Shown piece by piece: positions 26,889 through 34,231 of a DNA stretch of 38,168 nucleotides. The translations under genes and the position numbers were made by a program. The number at the start of each line of letters is the position of its first letter. Positions within the stretch are counted from its first letter, which is position 1. This DNA comes from Anaerolineae bacterium (GTDB taxonomy: Bacteria > Chloroflexota > Anaerolineae > Anaerolineales > E44-bin32), in NCBI GenBank assembly GCA_030605795.1, contig JAUWHR010000090.1, positions 1 to 38,168 of the forward strand, written 5' to 3'. Below the pieces are notes generated by a model. It had not been told where the DNA came from and searched no databases. It saw only the letters and a list, made by a program, of their open reading frames with translations.

Positions 26889-28400
26889 ATGCCAGAGCTA
26901 ATACAGCAATTCCTACAAACCTTATGGAGCTACCTACCCAACGCGCTAGGAGCCCTCGCAATCCTAGTCGGGGGTTGGCTGGTCGCATTATTTGTGGCCG
27001 CCATCGTACGGCGCGTGCTCAGACGGACCACGATTGATGATAGGATTGCCGCTTTTATCTGGGGCGAAGAGGAAGTAAAAGCTGGTCGCATCGATATCGA
27101 ACGTTGGGTCGGAAAGGCTGTCTATTACTTGATCATGTTATTCGTGATCGTCGCCTTTCTACAAGCATTCAACCTAACCATCGTAGCTGAGCCGATCAAT
27201 CAGCTTCTGAACCAGATCCTTACATATCTCCCCCTGTTACTTGGAGCTGCTGTCCTGTTGCTTGTAGCATGGGTCATCGCCAGCGGGCTCAGATTTATCA
27301 TTTTTCGGCTTTTGAAGGCAGCAAAATTAGATGAACGCCTATACAGCCAGGCCGACATTGAGGCACCCGAGCAAATTTCTATAACCAACACAATTGGCAA
27401 TGTTGTTTATTGGCTGGTGTTTTTGCTCTTCTTGCCGGCAGTGCTGGACGCGTTAGGCCTTCAAGGATTGCTTGGCCCAGTCCAGAGCATGGTGGACGAA
27501 ATCCTAGGTGTACTACCAAACATCTTAGGAGCCGGGCTGATTCTGCTGGTTGGTTGGCTAGCTGCACGCATCGTGCGCAAGATCGTCACCAACTTGTTGG
27601 TTGGCGTTGGCGTGGATCGCCTCGGAGATCAAACTGGATTGGCAACCGCACTGGGTGACCAGCAACTATCAAAGGTGATCGGCACGATTGTCTACGTGCT
27701 GATCCTCATTCCTGTGGCGATCGCCGCTCTGAACGCCCTACAGATTCCGGCAGTATCGGAGCCAGCCTCCCAGATGCTCACCACCATACTTAACGCCCTG
27801 CCAGCCATCTTTGGCGCTTTATTGCTGATAGGCATCGCCTACTTCGCAGCTAGGCTCGTGGGTACCTTTGTGACCAACGTCTTGAACGGAATTGGATTTG
27901 ATAGGGTGTTGAGCTGGATCGGTGTAGGCGGCGAAGTTGCCGAGGGACGAAGGACACCATCCGAAATCGTCGGCTACCTAGTCATCGTCGCGATCATGTT
28001 CTTCGCCGTAATCGAAGCTGCAAACATGCTTGGCTTCACCATTCTGGCGGACCTGGTCTCCAAATTACTGGTGGCAGCAGGTGGCGTTCTGCTGGGCTTG
28101 GTAATTTTCGGCCTGGGCTTGTACCTGGCTGGGCTTGCACACCGAGTGATCCGTGATGCTGGCGGCTCGCAAGCCCACATCCTTGCGCCTGTAGCTCGTA
28201 TCGCCATCACTGTGTTCTCTGGCGCCTTGGCCCTTCGCCAAATGGGAATCGCTGAGGAAATTGTCAACCTGACCTTTGGGCTCTTGCTTGGCGCAATTGC
28301 TGTGGCAGCGGCACTAGCCTTTGGTCTTGGCAGTCGCGAAATTGCATCACGCGAGCTCGAGCGCCTGCTTGAAAATCTGCGACACACGGAGCAAGAATGA
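26889..28400 (+). CDS. Conserved TM-helix repeat protein (mechanosensitive-channel-related, PF05552 type)
   Basis: A 503-residue membrane protein made of at least four similar units of about 110-120 residues, each starting with a pattern such as QILTYLPLLLGAAVLL, VDEILGVLPNILGAGLIL or LTTILNALPAIFGALLLI. Each is followed by a small-residue-rich helix, a basic stretch and a short D-R turn (DDRIA, DERLY, VDRLG, FDRVL). This is the conserved TM-helix repeat found next to or within MscS relatives, but the MscS beta domain is absent. The ATG at 26889 has AAAGGAGAG eight bases upstream; the frame extension to 26781 crosses the promoter. It is a single-gene unit ended by a terminator. Confidence 0.75.
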   Translation: MPELIQQFLQTLWSYLPNALGALAILVGGWLVALFVAAIVRRVLRRTTIDDRIAAFIWGEEEVKAGRIDIERWVGKAVYYLIMLFVIVAFLQAFNLTIVAEPINQLLNQILTYLPLLLGAAVLLLVAWVIASGLRFIIFRLLKAAKLDERLYSQADIEAPEQISITNTIGNVVYWLVFLLFLPAVLDALGLQGLLGPVQSMVDEILGVLPNILGAGLILLVGWLAARIVRKIVTNLLVGVGVDRLGDQTGLATALGDQQLSKVIGTIVYVLILIPVAIAALNALQIPAVSEPASQMLTTILNALPAIFGALLLIGIAYFAARLVGTFVTNVLNGIGFDRVLSWIGVGGEVAEGRRTPSEIVGYLVIVAIMFFAVIEAANMLGFTILADLVSKLLVAAGGVLLGLVIFGLGLYLAGLAHRVIRDAGGSQAHILAPVARIAITVFSGALALRQMGIAEEIVNLTFGLLLGAIAVAAALAFGLGSREIASRELERLLENLRHTEQE

Positions 28401-28540
28401 AGACTGACCCATGAGGAACACCAAATGACGGGTGGGCAGAATCGCCTGCCCGTCACTTCACCAACTCGACTCATTTATGCATAGAATCAATTGGGCGCCT
28501 GGATCTTTGCGAGCACAAAGAGCGCGCCCAGCAATCTAAA

Positions 28541-28587
28541 GCCCCCCGCACTAAGCAGCCCCCTGCAGACGGGGGGCGAATTTTCTT
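28541..28587 (+). terminator. Rho-independent terminator after the TM-helix repeat gene
   Basis: GCCCCCCG (28541-28548) pairs perfectly with CGGGGGGC (28570-28577), followed by GAATTTTCTT. An alternative stem GCCCCC/GGGGGC uses the nearer arm. A second GC-rich inverted repeat (TGACGGG...CCCGTCA) lies just after the stop at about 28426-28455 without a T-run. Confidence 0.65.
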
Positions 28588-28726
28588 ACTTGATTAGACT
28601 CTGATAAAGTTCTACCCTTCGTTCTCCATCGCACCTAACCTCAGTTTACCTTATGGTCTCTCTCGCCGGGGCCACTACTCTACTGGTATAAGGATACTCC
28701 AGATTGCAATGTGGCGAGTCAAGGCT

Positions 28727-28894
28727 TGGGCTGGCGTAGAGGAACTAGGACTTGAGTTATACCAAGCCCTGTATGCTTCAGAACCTTATCTACGCGATGC
28801 CGCCTTCGAAGCGCTCTGGAGACTACGGGCGGCTGGTATTGAATTACTTCCACCGGATCAATACGGTTTAGAGCAAACAATTCCCCCCTTATAA
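28727..28894 (+). pseudogene. Remnant of a second NACHT-HEAT NTPase gene, 3' end only
   Basis: Bases 28727-28887 align without gaps to 14771-14931, the end of the NACHT-HEAT gene. I count 10 differences in 161 bases. Eight are synonymous, and the other two change one codon (ACA to GTA, T to V). The last 70-odd bases are identical. The frame ends with a TAA at 28892-28894. The mostly silent differences mean the source gene had been under protein-level selection. Nothing of the rest of the gene is visible upstream; the upstream flank up to the terminator at 28587 is unrelated. Confidence 0.85.
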
Positions 28895-28916
28895 AAAGGA
28901 TTTGACCTCAGTTTCT

Positions 28917-29585
28917 CTAAGTGATCGATTGAACCTGTGTAATGACGATCTCCCGGAACATCTCCTCTTCCGTGTCTCTCCAGTTTCCGGACCAGTCTAT
29001 CTTGAGAAGTATTTCAGCTTGGTAATCATTCTCTGAGTAAAGGGATACCTTGATACCGTAAGATCCTGGTTTAAAGGCGTTGGTCTGAAAAAATGGACTT
29101 CTGTAGAGGTCGAGAAGAAAGCGAAGGCCATCACTTTTAGTCCCAGGTGCATCATAAATGGAATCTTCATCTAACCTTTCTTGAATGTGCTTTGAAGGAA
29201 TGTTGCCGACATTCCATAATATTGGGCGTTTTGGAGTTATATCAATGTAACGTGGGTTTTTGGGGTCGAAGCGTAGATTAACTGGAAAGAAATCCTCTTG
29301 CTTTTTCGGCTTCCCAGAAGCGTCATGAAACCAGAGTTCCATTATGACTGCTTCGACCTTCCTTGCCGTGGACTTTCCTTCATTTACTACCTGAAAATGA
29401 AAGTCGAATACCGGTTCCTTCAGGTCAGGTTCTTGTTTAAAGTATCGCGAAGAACGACGGCTCATTGGCTGGTCATGGATATAGGAAATCTTGAGCTTTG
29501 GAGCGAGGTATTTTCGCTGTAGTAGCCATACTACATACGGAGCAACAAACGCAGTGATCACGAGGACTAGTTCGGAAACGGTCAT
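28917..29585 (-). CDS. Unknown membrane-anchored protein (cassette gene)
   Basis: About 222 residues, not recognised. The N-terminus has one membrane helix (LVLVITAFVAPYVVWLL), followed by a soluble domain rich in strands, with FDFHFQVVNEGKSTARKVEA resembling an extracytoplasmic or Ig-like beta fold often annotated as hypothetical. ATG 29585 has GGAGGGG three bases upstream. It begins 34 bases after the attC core at 29619-29625, as cassette genes do. Its 3' side has no attC and instead abuts the NACHT remnant 22 bases away, so the distal cassette end has been lost. Confidence 0.6.
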   Translation of the reverse strand: MTVSELVLVITAFVAPYVVWLLQRKYLAPKLKISYIHDQPMSRRSSRYFKQEPDLKEPVFDFHFQVVNEGKSTARKVEAVIMELWFHDASGKPKKQEDFFPVNLRFDPKNPRYIDITPKRPILWNVGNIPSKHIQERLDEDSIYDAPGTKSDGLRFLLDLYRSPFFQTNAFKPGSYGIKVSLYSENDYQAEILLKIDWSGNWRDTEEEMFREIVITQVQSIT

Positions 29586-29618
29586 TTTCCCCTCCAATTC
29601 TATTCAGGACCGGATTTC

Positions 29619-29708
29619 ATCTAACTGCTTAGAGCTGAGTGGCACCGCAAGGTCCCTTCACCTGGTTTTCACCCAGCAGTTGGCACCAGTTCCAGCGAGA
29701 TGTTATCG
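29619..29708 (-). repeat. attC site
   Basis: ATCTAAC (29619-29625) and GTTATCG (29702-29708) bound 90 bp, with the inner motif TTAGAGCTGAGTGGC. The stop codon of the 3'-most gene of the preceding cassette (TAA at 29703-29705 on the minus strand) lies inside the core site. Confidence 0.7.
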
Positions 29709-30038
29709 GGCGGCAAATCCAAGGACCCCGAATCGTCTACCTCCTAAGGGTTCTATCTCAATCCTTGGCGGTCTGCCTTTGGACCATGGAGCAAGCCGAG
29801 TGGCAATTAGCCAGTGCCCAATATCCTTGTTTATGAGCTCGCGACAGCGACTGTCCCAAAACGACTTCTTGGCCACATTAATCTCTACCTTAACCCAATG
29901 ACCTCGATAGGGAAGCTCTAGTATTATCGACTTCCAGCGCTTGCTGAAGTACGCATCCCGATCGGCAGGCGCCAGCTTCAAACCATAGCCCGCACCGGAT
30001 GGACTGTGCTTTCCATTGTTCCACGCTGTCGCGATCAT
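29703..30038 (-). CDS. Conserved small protein of unknown function (cassette gene)
   Basis: About 111 residues. The blocks NNGKHSPSGAGYGLKL, DRDAYFSKRWKSI, FWDSRCRELINKDIGHWL and LAPWSKGRPPRIEIEPLG-RRF form a pattern I recognise as a widespread single-domain hypothetical family, without a known function. I choose ATG 30038 over an upstream TTG at 30047; neither has a good ribosome site. Its stop lies inside an attC core site, a classic cassette arrangement. The 5' side leads within about 90 bases to recombinase remnant R2. Confidence 0.6.
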   Translation of the reverse strand: MIATAWNNGKHSPSGAGYGLKLAPADRDAYFSKRWKSIILELPYRGHWVKVEINVAKKSFWDSRCRELINKDIGHWLIATRLAPWSKGRPPRIEIEPLGGRRFGVLGFAAR

Positions 30039-30124
30039 TGATCTCAAACCTGTCTGCCGTCCGATACTGGATATCTGGAATCAAATCTTTATATCTTCCC
30101 TCTTTGGGGAGTTTTGCTGAAATC

Positions 30125-30229
30125 TCAAATCTCCTCCAGCTCCAGCCTCGCCACCGCAACTTCTAGATCCCGCTCGCTGGGTTTGGTATAGCGCGCTGTG
30201 CGCTCAATCCGTTTGTTACCCATGAGGTG
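30125..30229 (-). pseudogene. Tyrosine recombinase remnant R2, C-terminal end only
   Basis: About 34 codons remain, reading HLMGNKRIERTARYTKP, SERDLEVAVARLELEE, then TGA at 30125-30127. They match the end of R4. The catalytic tyrosine (ARYTKP) is kept and everything upstream is gone. Upstream it runs straight into an attC edge with a MITE-like end. Confidence 0.75.
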
Positions 30230-30262
30230 TTTTTCTCTTACTTTTCATCTTTTCATTGAATT

Positions 30263-30289
30263 TTCACACAGTCTGGCAAATGGTTATGC
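30263..30289 (-). repeat. Partial attC with MITE-like end
   Basis: TCTGGCAAATGGTTATGC at 30272-30289 matches TCTGGCGAGTGGTTAAGC of the attC at 16517, and the adjacent TTCACACAG resembles the insert end there. GTTATGC (30283-30289) is the core. It is 17 bases 3' of the 389-residue nuclease gene. The other half of the attC is missing: remnant R2 takes its place. Confidence 0.55.
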
Positions 30290-30305
30290 GGCCTGCAAAA
30301 TTAAA

Positions 30306-31475
30306 TCATTTCGATTTTCCAAATCTAATCCTTTCTATTCTTTCGAGTAGTAAGGACCAAAAAGAAGAATGTTTGTTTTGGAATTCTTTAAGATCAGAGA
30401 GATCCAGGACCACACAAATACTACCGTCTTCGTGAAATGATTTCCGAATAATACTTCTTGCCGATTTTTCGTTTTCCACTGTTCCGGTCACGCCCAGTTT
30501 TGAAAAGATTACTCCAAATCTAACATGCGTAAGTCTCATCCGATAAAGAAAGTATCCTACCTCTTGAACGCCAATCTTCATGTCCCAATTCTTACATTCA
30601 ACAAGAATATGTCTACCAAGAATTTCAACTGTGGGATCGCTTGTTCTTTTCAAGTTCCTAACTACGATATCGGTTTCGAAGGTATTGAATTCATCAAGCA
30701 AGTTCCTTCGTGGACTCCAAGCAGGTATTAGCATAAATAAATACGTTGCTAAATCTTCTAAGATTTCCCCCTTCTCTTTTGAGGATGCATGATCAACATC
30801 GACCAATGAAAGTAATGAGTTGTAATAAGGCAATGAAAGTGGGTATTCCTGAAGTAAGGAGTCTTGGGCAAACAGATGAGATGATTCTGGAGCTTGTAAC
30901 GCGAATTTTATAAGAATATTCTCTGCGTATGCTTCCGGTCTACTCCAGTCTTTTGATGAATTATTTTCAACAATCGTAAGATTGTTCTTAGCAATCTTAT
31001 TAAATAGCTTCAATTCTTCCGAGGCAATTCCAAAAATTGTGACGAGTGCTTGCTTACCAGCCCCTCCCCCTTTTGAATGTCCTCCAAGAATATCGTCTGC
31101 CTGTGTAAGAAGCGCCCATCTTATCGCGGCCCCATTGTCCCCATGTGATAGATACAGTTTGGAAAGATAGTACCCAAGGCCAGCGCGATAGATCCTTTGA
31201 TTATCTTCTCTCTGAATTCTCCCAAATAGATCCCAGGCAGAGAACAACAAAGATTGAGAAGCCGCCAGGTATCCATTTGCTAGGAAGAGATTTGAGACAC
31301 CTCCATATGCATTACAAGCATCCTTAGCTTTATTTAATTCCCTGGGATCGTAATCCTCGCCTGGATTGCAAGCCTCCTCCAGAATTGATCTTGCTTTATC
31401 GAGAAAATCAATTGGATCTAATTCATACTTCCCATATTCATTGAAGATATTTTGAATTCTATCTATTGGTTTCAT
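30306..31475 (-). CDS. Helical-domain plus PD-(D/E)xK nuclease-like protein (cassette gene)
   Basis: A 389-residue protein. Residues 1-230 are helical and TPR-like in look (LANGYLAASQSLLFSAW, GLGYYLSKLYLS). Residues 235-389 form a restriction-endonuclease-like domain: E239 in the first helix, D269 in FETDIVV, and E293-x-K295 in ILVECKNW, followed by a helix-strand pair GVIFSKLG. This is the D...ExK motif of PD-(D/E)xK enzymes of the Mrr/REase-like type. The start is ATG 31475, with AAGGA close upstream. It starts 21 bases from the attC at 31496-31585 and ends 17 bases from an attC core. The target and partner are unknown. Confidence 0.7.
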   Translation of the reverse strand: MKPIDRIQNIFNEYGKYELDPIDFLDKARSILEEACNPGEDYDPRELNKAKDACNAYGGVSNLFLANGYLAASQSLLFSAWDLFGRIQREDNQRIYRAGLGYYLSKLYLSHGDNGAAIRWALLTQADDILGGHSKGGGAGKQALVTIFGIASEELKLFNKIAKNNLTIVENNSSKDWSRPEAYAENILIKFALQAPESSHLFAQDSLLQEYPLSLPYYNSLLSLVDVDHASSKEKGEILEDLATYLFMLIPAWSPRRNLLDEFNTFETDIVVRNLKRTSDPTVEILGRHILVECKNWDMKIGVQEVGYFLYRMRLTHVRFGVIFSKLGVTGTVENEKSARSIIRKSFHEDGSICVVLDLSDLKEFQNKHSSFWSLLLERIERIRFGKSK

Positions 31476-31495
31476 GGATCCTTCTCAAATAAGCC

Positions 31496-31585
31496 GCATA
31501 ACGGCTCCGGGCTGAGCGGCCCGGCAAGACTCCGAGCGAAATCAAAGCCGGTAGCGCACCAGGCCCGCTCAGCCTGATGTTGGGC
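31496..31585 (-). repeat. attC site, the most symmetric in the window
   Basis: GCATAAC (31496-31502) and GTTGGGC (31579-31585) bound 90 bp. The inner arms GGGCTGAGCGGCC and GGCCCGCTCAGCC are inverted repeats offset by a few unpaired bases, the expected attC hairpin. It lies between the 218-residue and 389-residue genes. Confidence 0.8.
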
Positions 31586-31614
31586 GGATTTATTAATCGT
31601 AGAAAATTTATTGC

Positions 31615-32271
31615 CTAATCTTCCCAATCGATTTTGAACTTTCTTGTTGCTCCTTCTGATAACTTGATTGACAAATATGCCTTCATTGGACCATCTGGCC
31701 AGAAGCGAGGAGTTAATTGATTGTGAACCTTGGTCAAGCTCCAGGATGTCTTAGTACTTACTTCTACTTCGTTCCCCATAGCGTCAGTAATAACCTCCGA
31801 CATGGCACCGGCTCGCAGATATCCATGAGCATAAACAATATTTGTCATGACGCTTGATATCATATCTGCTTCGTTATCACATCTTGGAGATGTAATGGCA
31901 AAATGGGCGGCGACTTTATGGCGATAAGATGTGACCCGTGGAATAACTCTTTTTACATATCCATTGATGAACTTCGTATCCTTGCTTACTAACCAGCCTG
32001 TCAAGCGTATATAGTTGTATAGAGACACCGCATACCATTGGAACGCACATGACAACCAATCTGTAGGCAAACCCTTTAATACGCCATCAACGACTCCAAT
32101 CAATGTATTGTCTTTTCTTGCTTCTATGCGAGCTTGCCGTTCTGCTGCCGCCACAGAGTCATACAGCCAAAACAATCCCTGACTAATTCGTGATAGGGTC
32201 ATTTGGGCATCAAATAAGTAATCCTCGTCATCAGCAATCAACCTTAGCTTCTCAACATGATCTAAGATCAT
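31615..32271 (-). CDS. Unknown soluble helical protein (cassette gene)
   Basis: A 218-residue protein not recognised, mostly helical. No metal-binding or nucleotide motif stands out; there is an Arg-His pair in SYRHKVAAHFAI (around residue 125), which in some families forms an active or structural site but is not diagnostic. ATG 32271 has GGAGG four bases upstream. It starts about 60 bases after the attC at 32330-32453 and ends 30 bases before the attC at 31585, so it fills a single-gene cassette. Confidence 0.6.
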   Translation of the reverse strand: MILDHVEKLRLIADDEDYLFDAQMTLSRISQGLFWLYDSVAAAERQARIEARKDNTLIGVVDGVLKGLPTDWLSCAFQWYAVSLYNYIRLTGWLVSKDTKFINGYVKRVIPRVTSYRHKVAAHFAITSPRCDNEADMISSVMTNIVYAHGYLRAGAMSEVITDAMGNEVEVSTKTSWSLTKVHNQLTPRFWPDGPMKAYLSIKLSEGATRKFKIDWED

Positions 32272-32329
32272 ATCTCCTCCAAAAAGAGCTTCGATGATTT
32301 GATGATTAGGAGCAATTAAGACATAATCG

Positions 32330-32453
32330 GCCTAACGGTCGTGAGCTGAGCAGCCGTGGTTCAAACCTTATATTGCTCTCCGAGCATCCCTATCATATAA
32401 CCTGGACTAGATTTCACCCAGCATCCCCGGTCGCCCCCTACGAGAGGTTAGGC
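32330..32453 (-). repeat. attC site with perfect core sites
   Basis: GCCTAAC (32330-32336) and GTTAGGC (32447-32453) are perfect consensus and reverse complements of one another. The inner motif GTGAGCTGAGCAGCC is shared. At 124 bp it is the longest uninterrupted site. It lies 10 bases 3' of the 175-residue gene. Confidence 0.75.
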
Positions 32454-32463
32454 AGCCAATTCA

Positions 32464-32991
32464 TTATGGAGCACGCTCTGAGTTTTGCACGTCTTTAACG
32501 GATCTGGACATCTCGGTTACCACCACCCGAAAAGCCTCTTCCTGACTTCGAATTTGCAGATCATTTATAGTGCCCGAGGTCTTGTTTGGTATCTCTGTGA
32601 CGGGATAGCAAGTTCCAAGACCACTCGCTTGTATGTGATTCCAGAACTCAGGCGGTGGTCTGACTGACCTACCTGGCCAATCTCCATGCTGGACGAGGCA
32701 ACCACTGGGGAGAGGCTCATCACCGATAAATGCGAGACCAAGTGGATGTTGGTCAATCTCGCGTTTCTTGTCATCAACACGATTTATATTGGCCATATAG
32801 TAGGCCACTCCGCCAGGCCCGCCCGACGCGAGTATCAAGACACTGTCCGACTTGTCCAGCACGACCAAGGGGAACGTGGGCATAAGTTCTCCCAGTTGGC
32901 TCGGTTCAATAACAGTGAAGTTACCTTGCTGGCAGGTTTCATTCCACTTCTCTCTGTCAATTTGTGATGTATCGAACCAGTTGAATTTCAT
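32464..32991 (-). CDS. Unknown protein (cassette gene, downstream partner of a 38-residue ORF)
   Basis: A 175-residue protein, not recognised. It has a mixed alpha/beta look, a GGPGG turn (around residue 57) and a central hydrophobic block (FPLVVLDKSDSVLILA). ATG 32991 follows directly after the TAA of the 38-residue upstream ORF (TAAATG), so the two are translated as a pair. It ends 10 bases before an attC. Together they make the most proximal cassette of the second zone. Confidence 0.6.
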   Translation of the reverse strand: MKFNWFDTSQIDREKWNETCQQGNFTVIEPSQLGELMPTFPLVVLDKSDSVLILASGGPGGVAYYMANINRVDDKKREIDQHPLGLAFIGDEPLPSGCLVQHGDWPGRSVRPPPEFWNHIQASGLGTCYPVTEIPNKTSGTINDLQIRSQEEAFRVVVTEMSRSVKDVQNSERAP

Positions 32992-33108
32992 TTATTTATC
33001 CCTTGTCTGAACATCGAAAAGTCTCCGGAACGCGTCTCGATCAAGTGGCTGACCTCCCAGCCTCTCATGAATATCCCGTCGGACGTATGACTGACCCCTC
33101 GCAAACAT
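32992..33108 (-). CDS. 38-residue ORF with an HNH-protein N-terminal-like motif
   Basis: The frame MFARGQSYVRRDIHERLGGQ continues for 18 more residues to TAA at 32992-32994. GGAGG lies five bases upstream of the ATG at 33108, and the stop abuts the start of the next gene. The YxRRDIHxxxGGQ pattern resembles, from memory, the N-terminus of a family of HNH-containing restriction-type proteins, but the nuclease part is absent. It may be a trimmed remnant or a real small peptide. The GTTAGAC core site lies 33 bases upstream. Confidence 0.5.
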   Translation of the reverse strand: MFARGQSYVRRDIHERLGGQPLDRDAFRRLFDVQTRDK

Positions 33109-33141
33109 AAATCCTCCAACTCATTCACTATGACGCTGGAC

Positions 33142-33148
33142 GTCTAAC
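33142..33148 (-). repeat. Candidate attI-like or attC core site after recombinase remnant R3
   Basis: On the minus strand GTTAGAC is a perfect GTTRRRY, 60 bases after the R3 stop and 33 bases before the first cassette gene. The intervening sequence is recognisably similar to that after R2 (shared GAGAT, AAAAC, GGGAAGAT and ATTCCAGATAT blocks), and contains the short hairpin CCTCGCTGAGG. Confidence 0.45.
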
Positions 33149-33208
33149 TCGTGAATATCTGGAATTAATTCCGGGCATCTTCCCACCTCAGCGAGGTTTT
33201 TGGTAATC

Positions 33209-33617
33209 TCAGATCTCCTCCATCTCCAGCCGTCGTACTGCGACTTTCAGATCCTGTTTACTTGGCTGAGTGTAACGGGCGGTGCTATCAATCCGCTTAT
33301 GACCCATAAGTTACTGGACTGTCACCAGGTCAACCCCCTTGTCAAGTAGGCTTCGAGCGAAAGTATGCCTCAAGACATGAAGGCTCACACTGTCAACGTT
33401 TGACAAACGAGCATACCTTTTTAACGACGTCATAAACGGCCGCGTCGGTCAGGCCGTTTCCTCGCTGGCCTATGAACACGTGCAGGTCATCGATCTCCAG
33501 CCCCTCGGCAAAATACGCCTGAAGCACCCGACGGGCATCCAGGTTGAGGGGGATCTCTCAGTATCGGTGTCATTTGCCTGAGCGGATAATCACCTTGCCC
33601 TGTCACCTGGCCATCTC
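33209..33617 (-). pseudogene. Tyrosine recombinase remnant R3, catalytic half
   Basis: Covers the region from before the catalytic lysine to the end. Recognisable in copy order are GKVIIRSGK, EIPLNLDARRVLQAYFAE, HVFIGQRGNGLTDAAVYDVVKK. Nonsense codons are present at 33558-33560 and 33570-33572 and a one-base length change around the T-run near 33420 breaks the frame, after which the Box II region is damaged. The stop is TGA at 33209-33211. The TGA at 33558 is in the same codon as one in R4. Confidence 0.75.
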
Positions 33618-34231
33618 TATTCCTCCTTAGTCTGTTCGAATGGTGTTACCTGTATTTGGTCATTAGTAAGCGAGAGTACACGCATCTGAAGTGAAGCAAC
33701 CATAGTTTACCTAATGGGGGCTTAAGAAACCCTGAACATCAGGCGGTAGGATTATATCAAAGTTGATTAAAGTCGCTGAAGCTGTGTGTGAGGATGATTT
33801 GAAGTCGAGCAGATTTCTATTAGAGTACCTGAATATCCAAGTGTTTTGACATAGTTAGGATAGCATATCACACTGGTCAACACGCATTCCGTGGGCAAGG
33901 TATATGAGAAAGATACCAAGCGAGGGTCAAGTGAGGGGTGTTTATGTTATTGTGGGTTTGGATTGACCAGGCCCGCCCATAATGCAGGCTTTGGTCTTTT
34001 TTATGGGCACGGTGGTGAATCTACTACAAAGGTGGGGGGTTGGCAAGTTGACAAGTGTCGATATTCTTACAAATTATTAAGTATGAACACCTACTCTCGT
34101 TGCGGCTTAGTTCCAAAGATAGTATTCGGGAAGCGCTTTTTAAGTGATGTGGGTTCGAATTTGATACTGATTTTCCACACCCCTTTGACAAACCTATCGT
34201 TAGACTCTCGAAACCCATGATTACAGCGAAA
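33618..34231. other. Intergenic region with no supported gene
   Basis: An open frame on the plus strand (33891-34220) lacks any family resemblance. No attC-like pair, hairpin or repeat is convincing; an isolated GTTAGAC at 34199-34205 has no partner. Confidence 0.45.

Noticed and set aside
15189-33148. CRISPR array as an explanation for the repeated short motifs
   Set aside because: Repeats are spaced by whole genes, are inverted pairs and vary in length; there are no regular spacers or cas genes.
34199-34205. GTTAGAC core-like site after the response regulator
   Set aside because: No partner core or GAGCTGAGCGG motif nearby.
33891-34220. Plus-strand open frame of 109 codons
   Set aside because: Low-complexity composition, no ribosome site and no recognisable motif.
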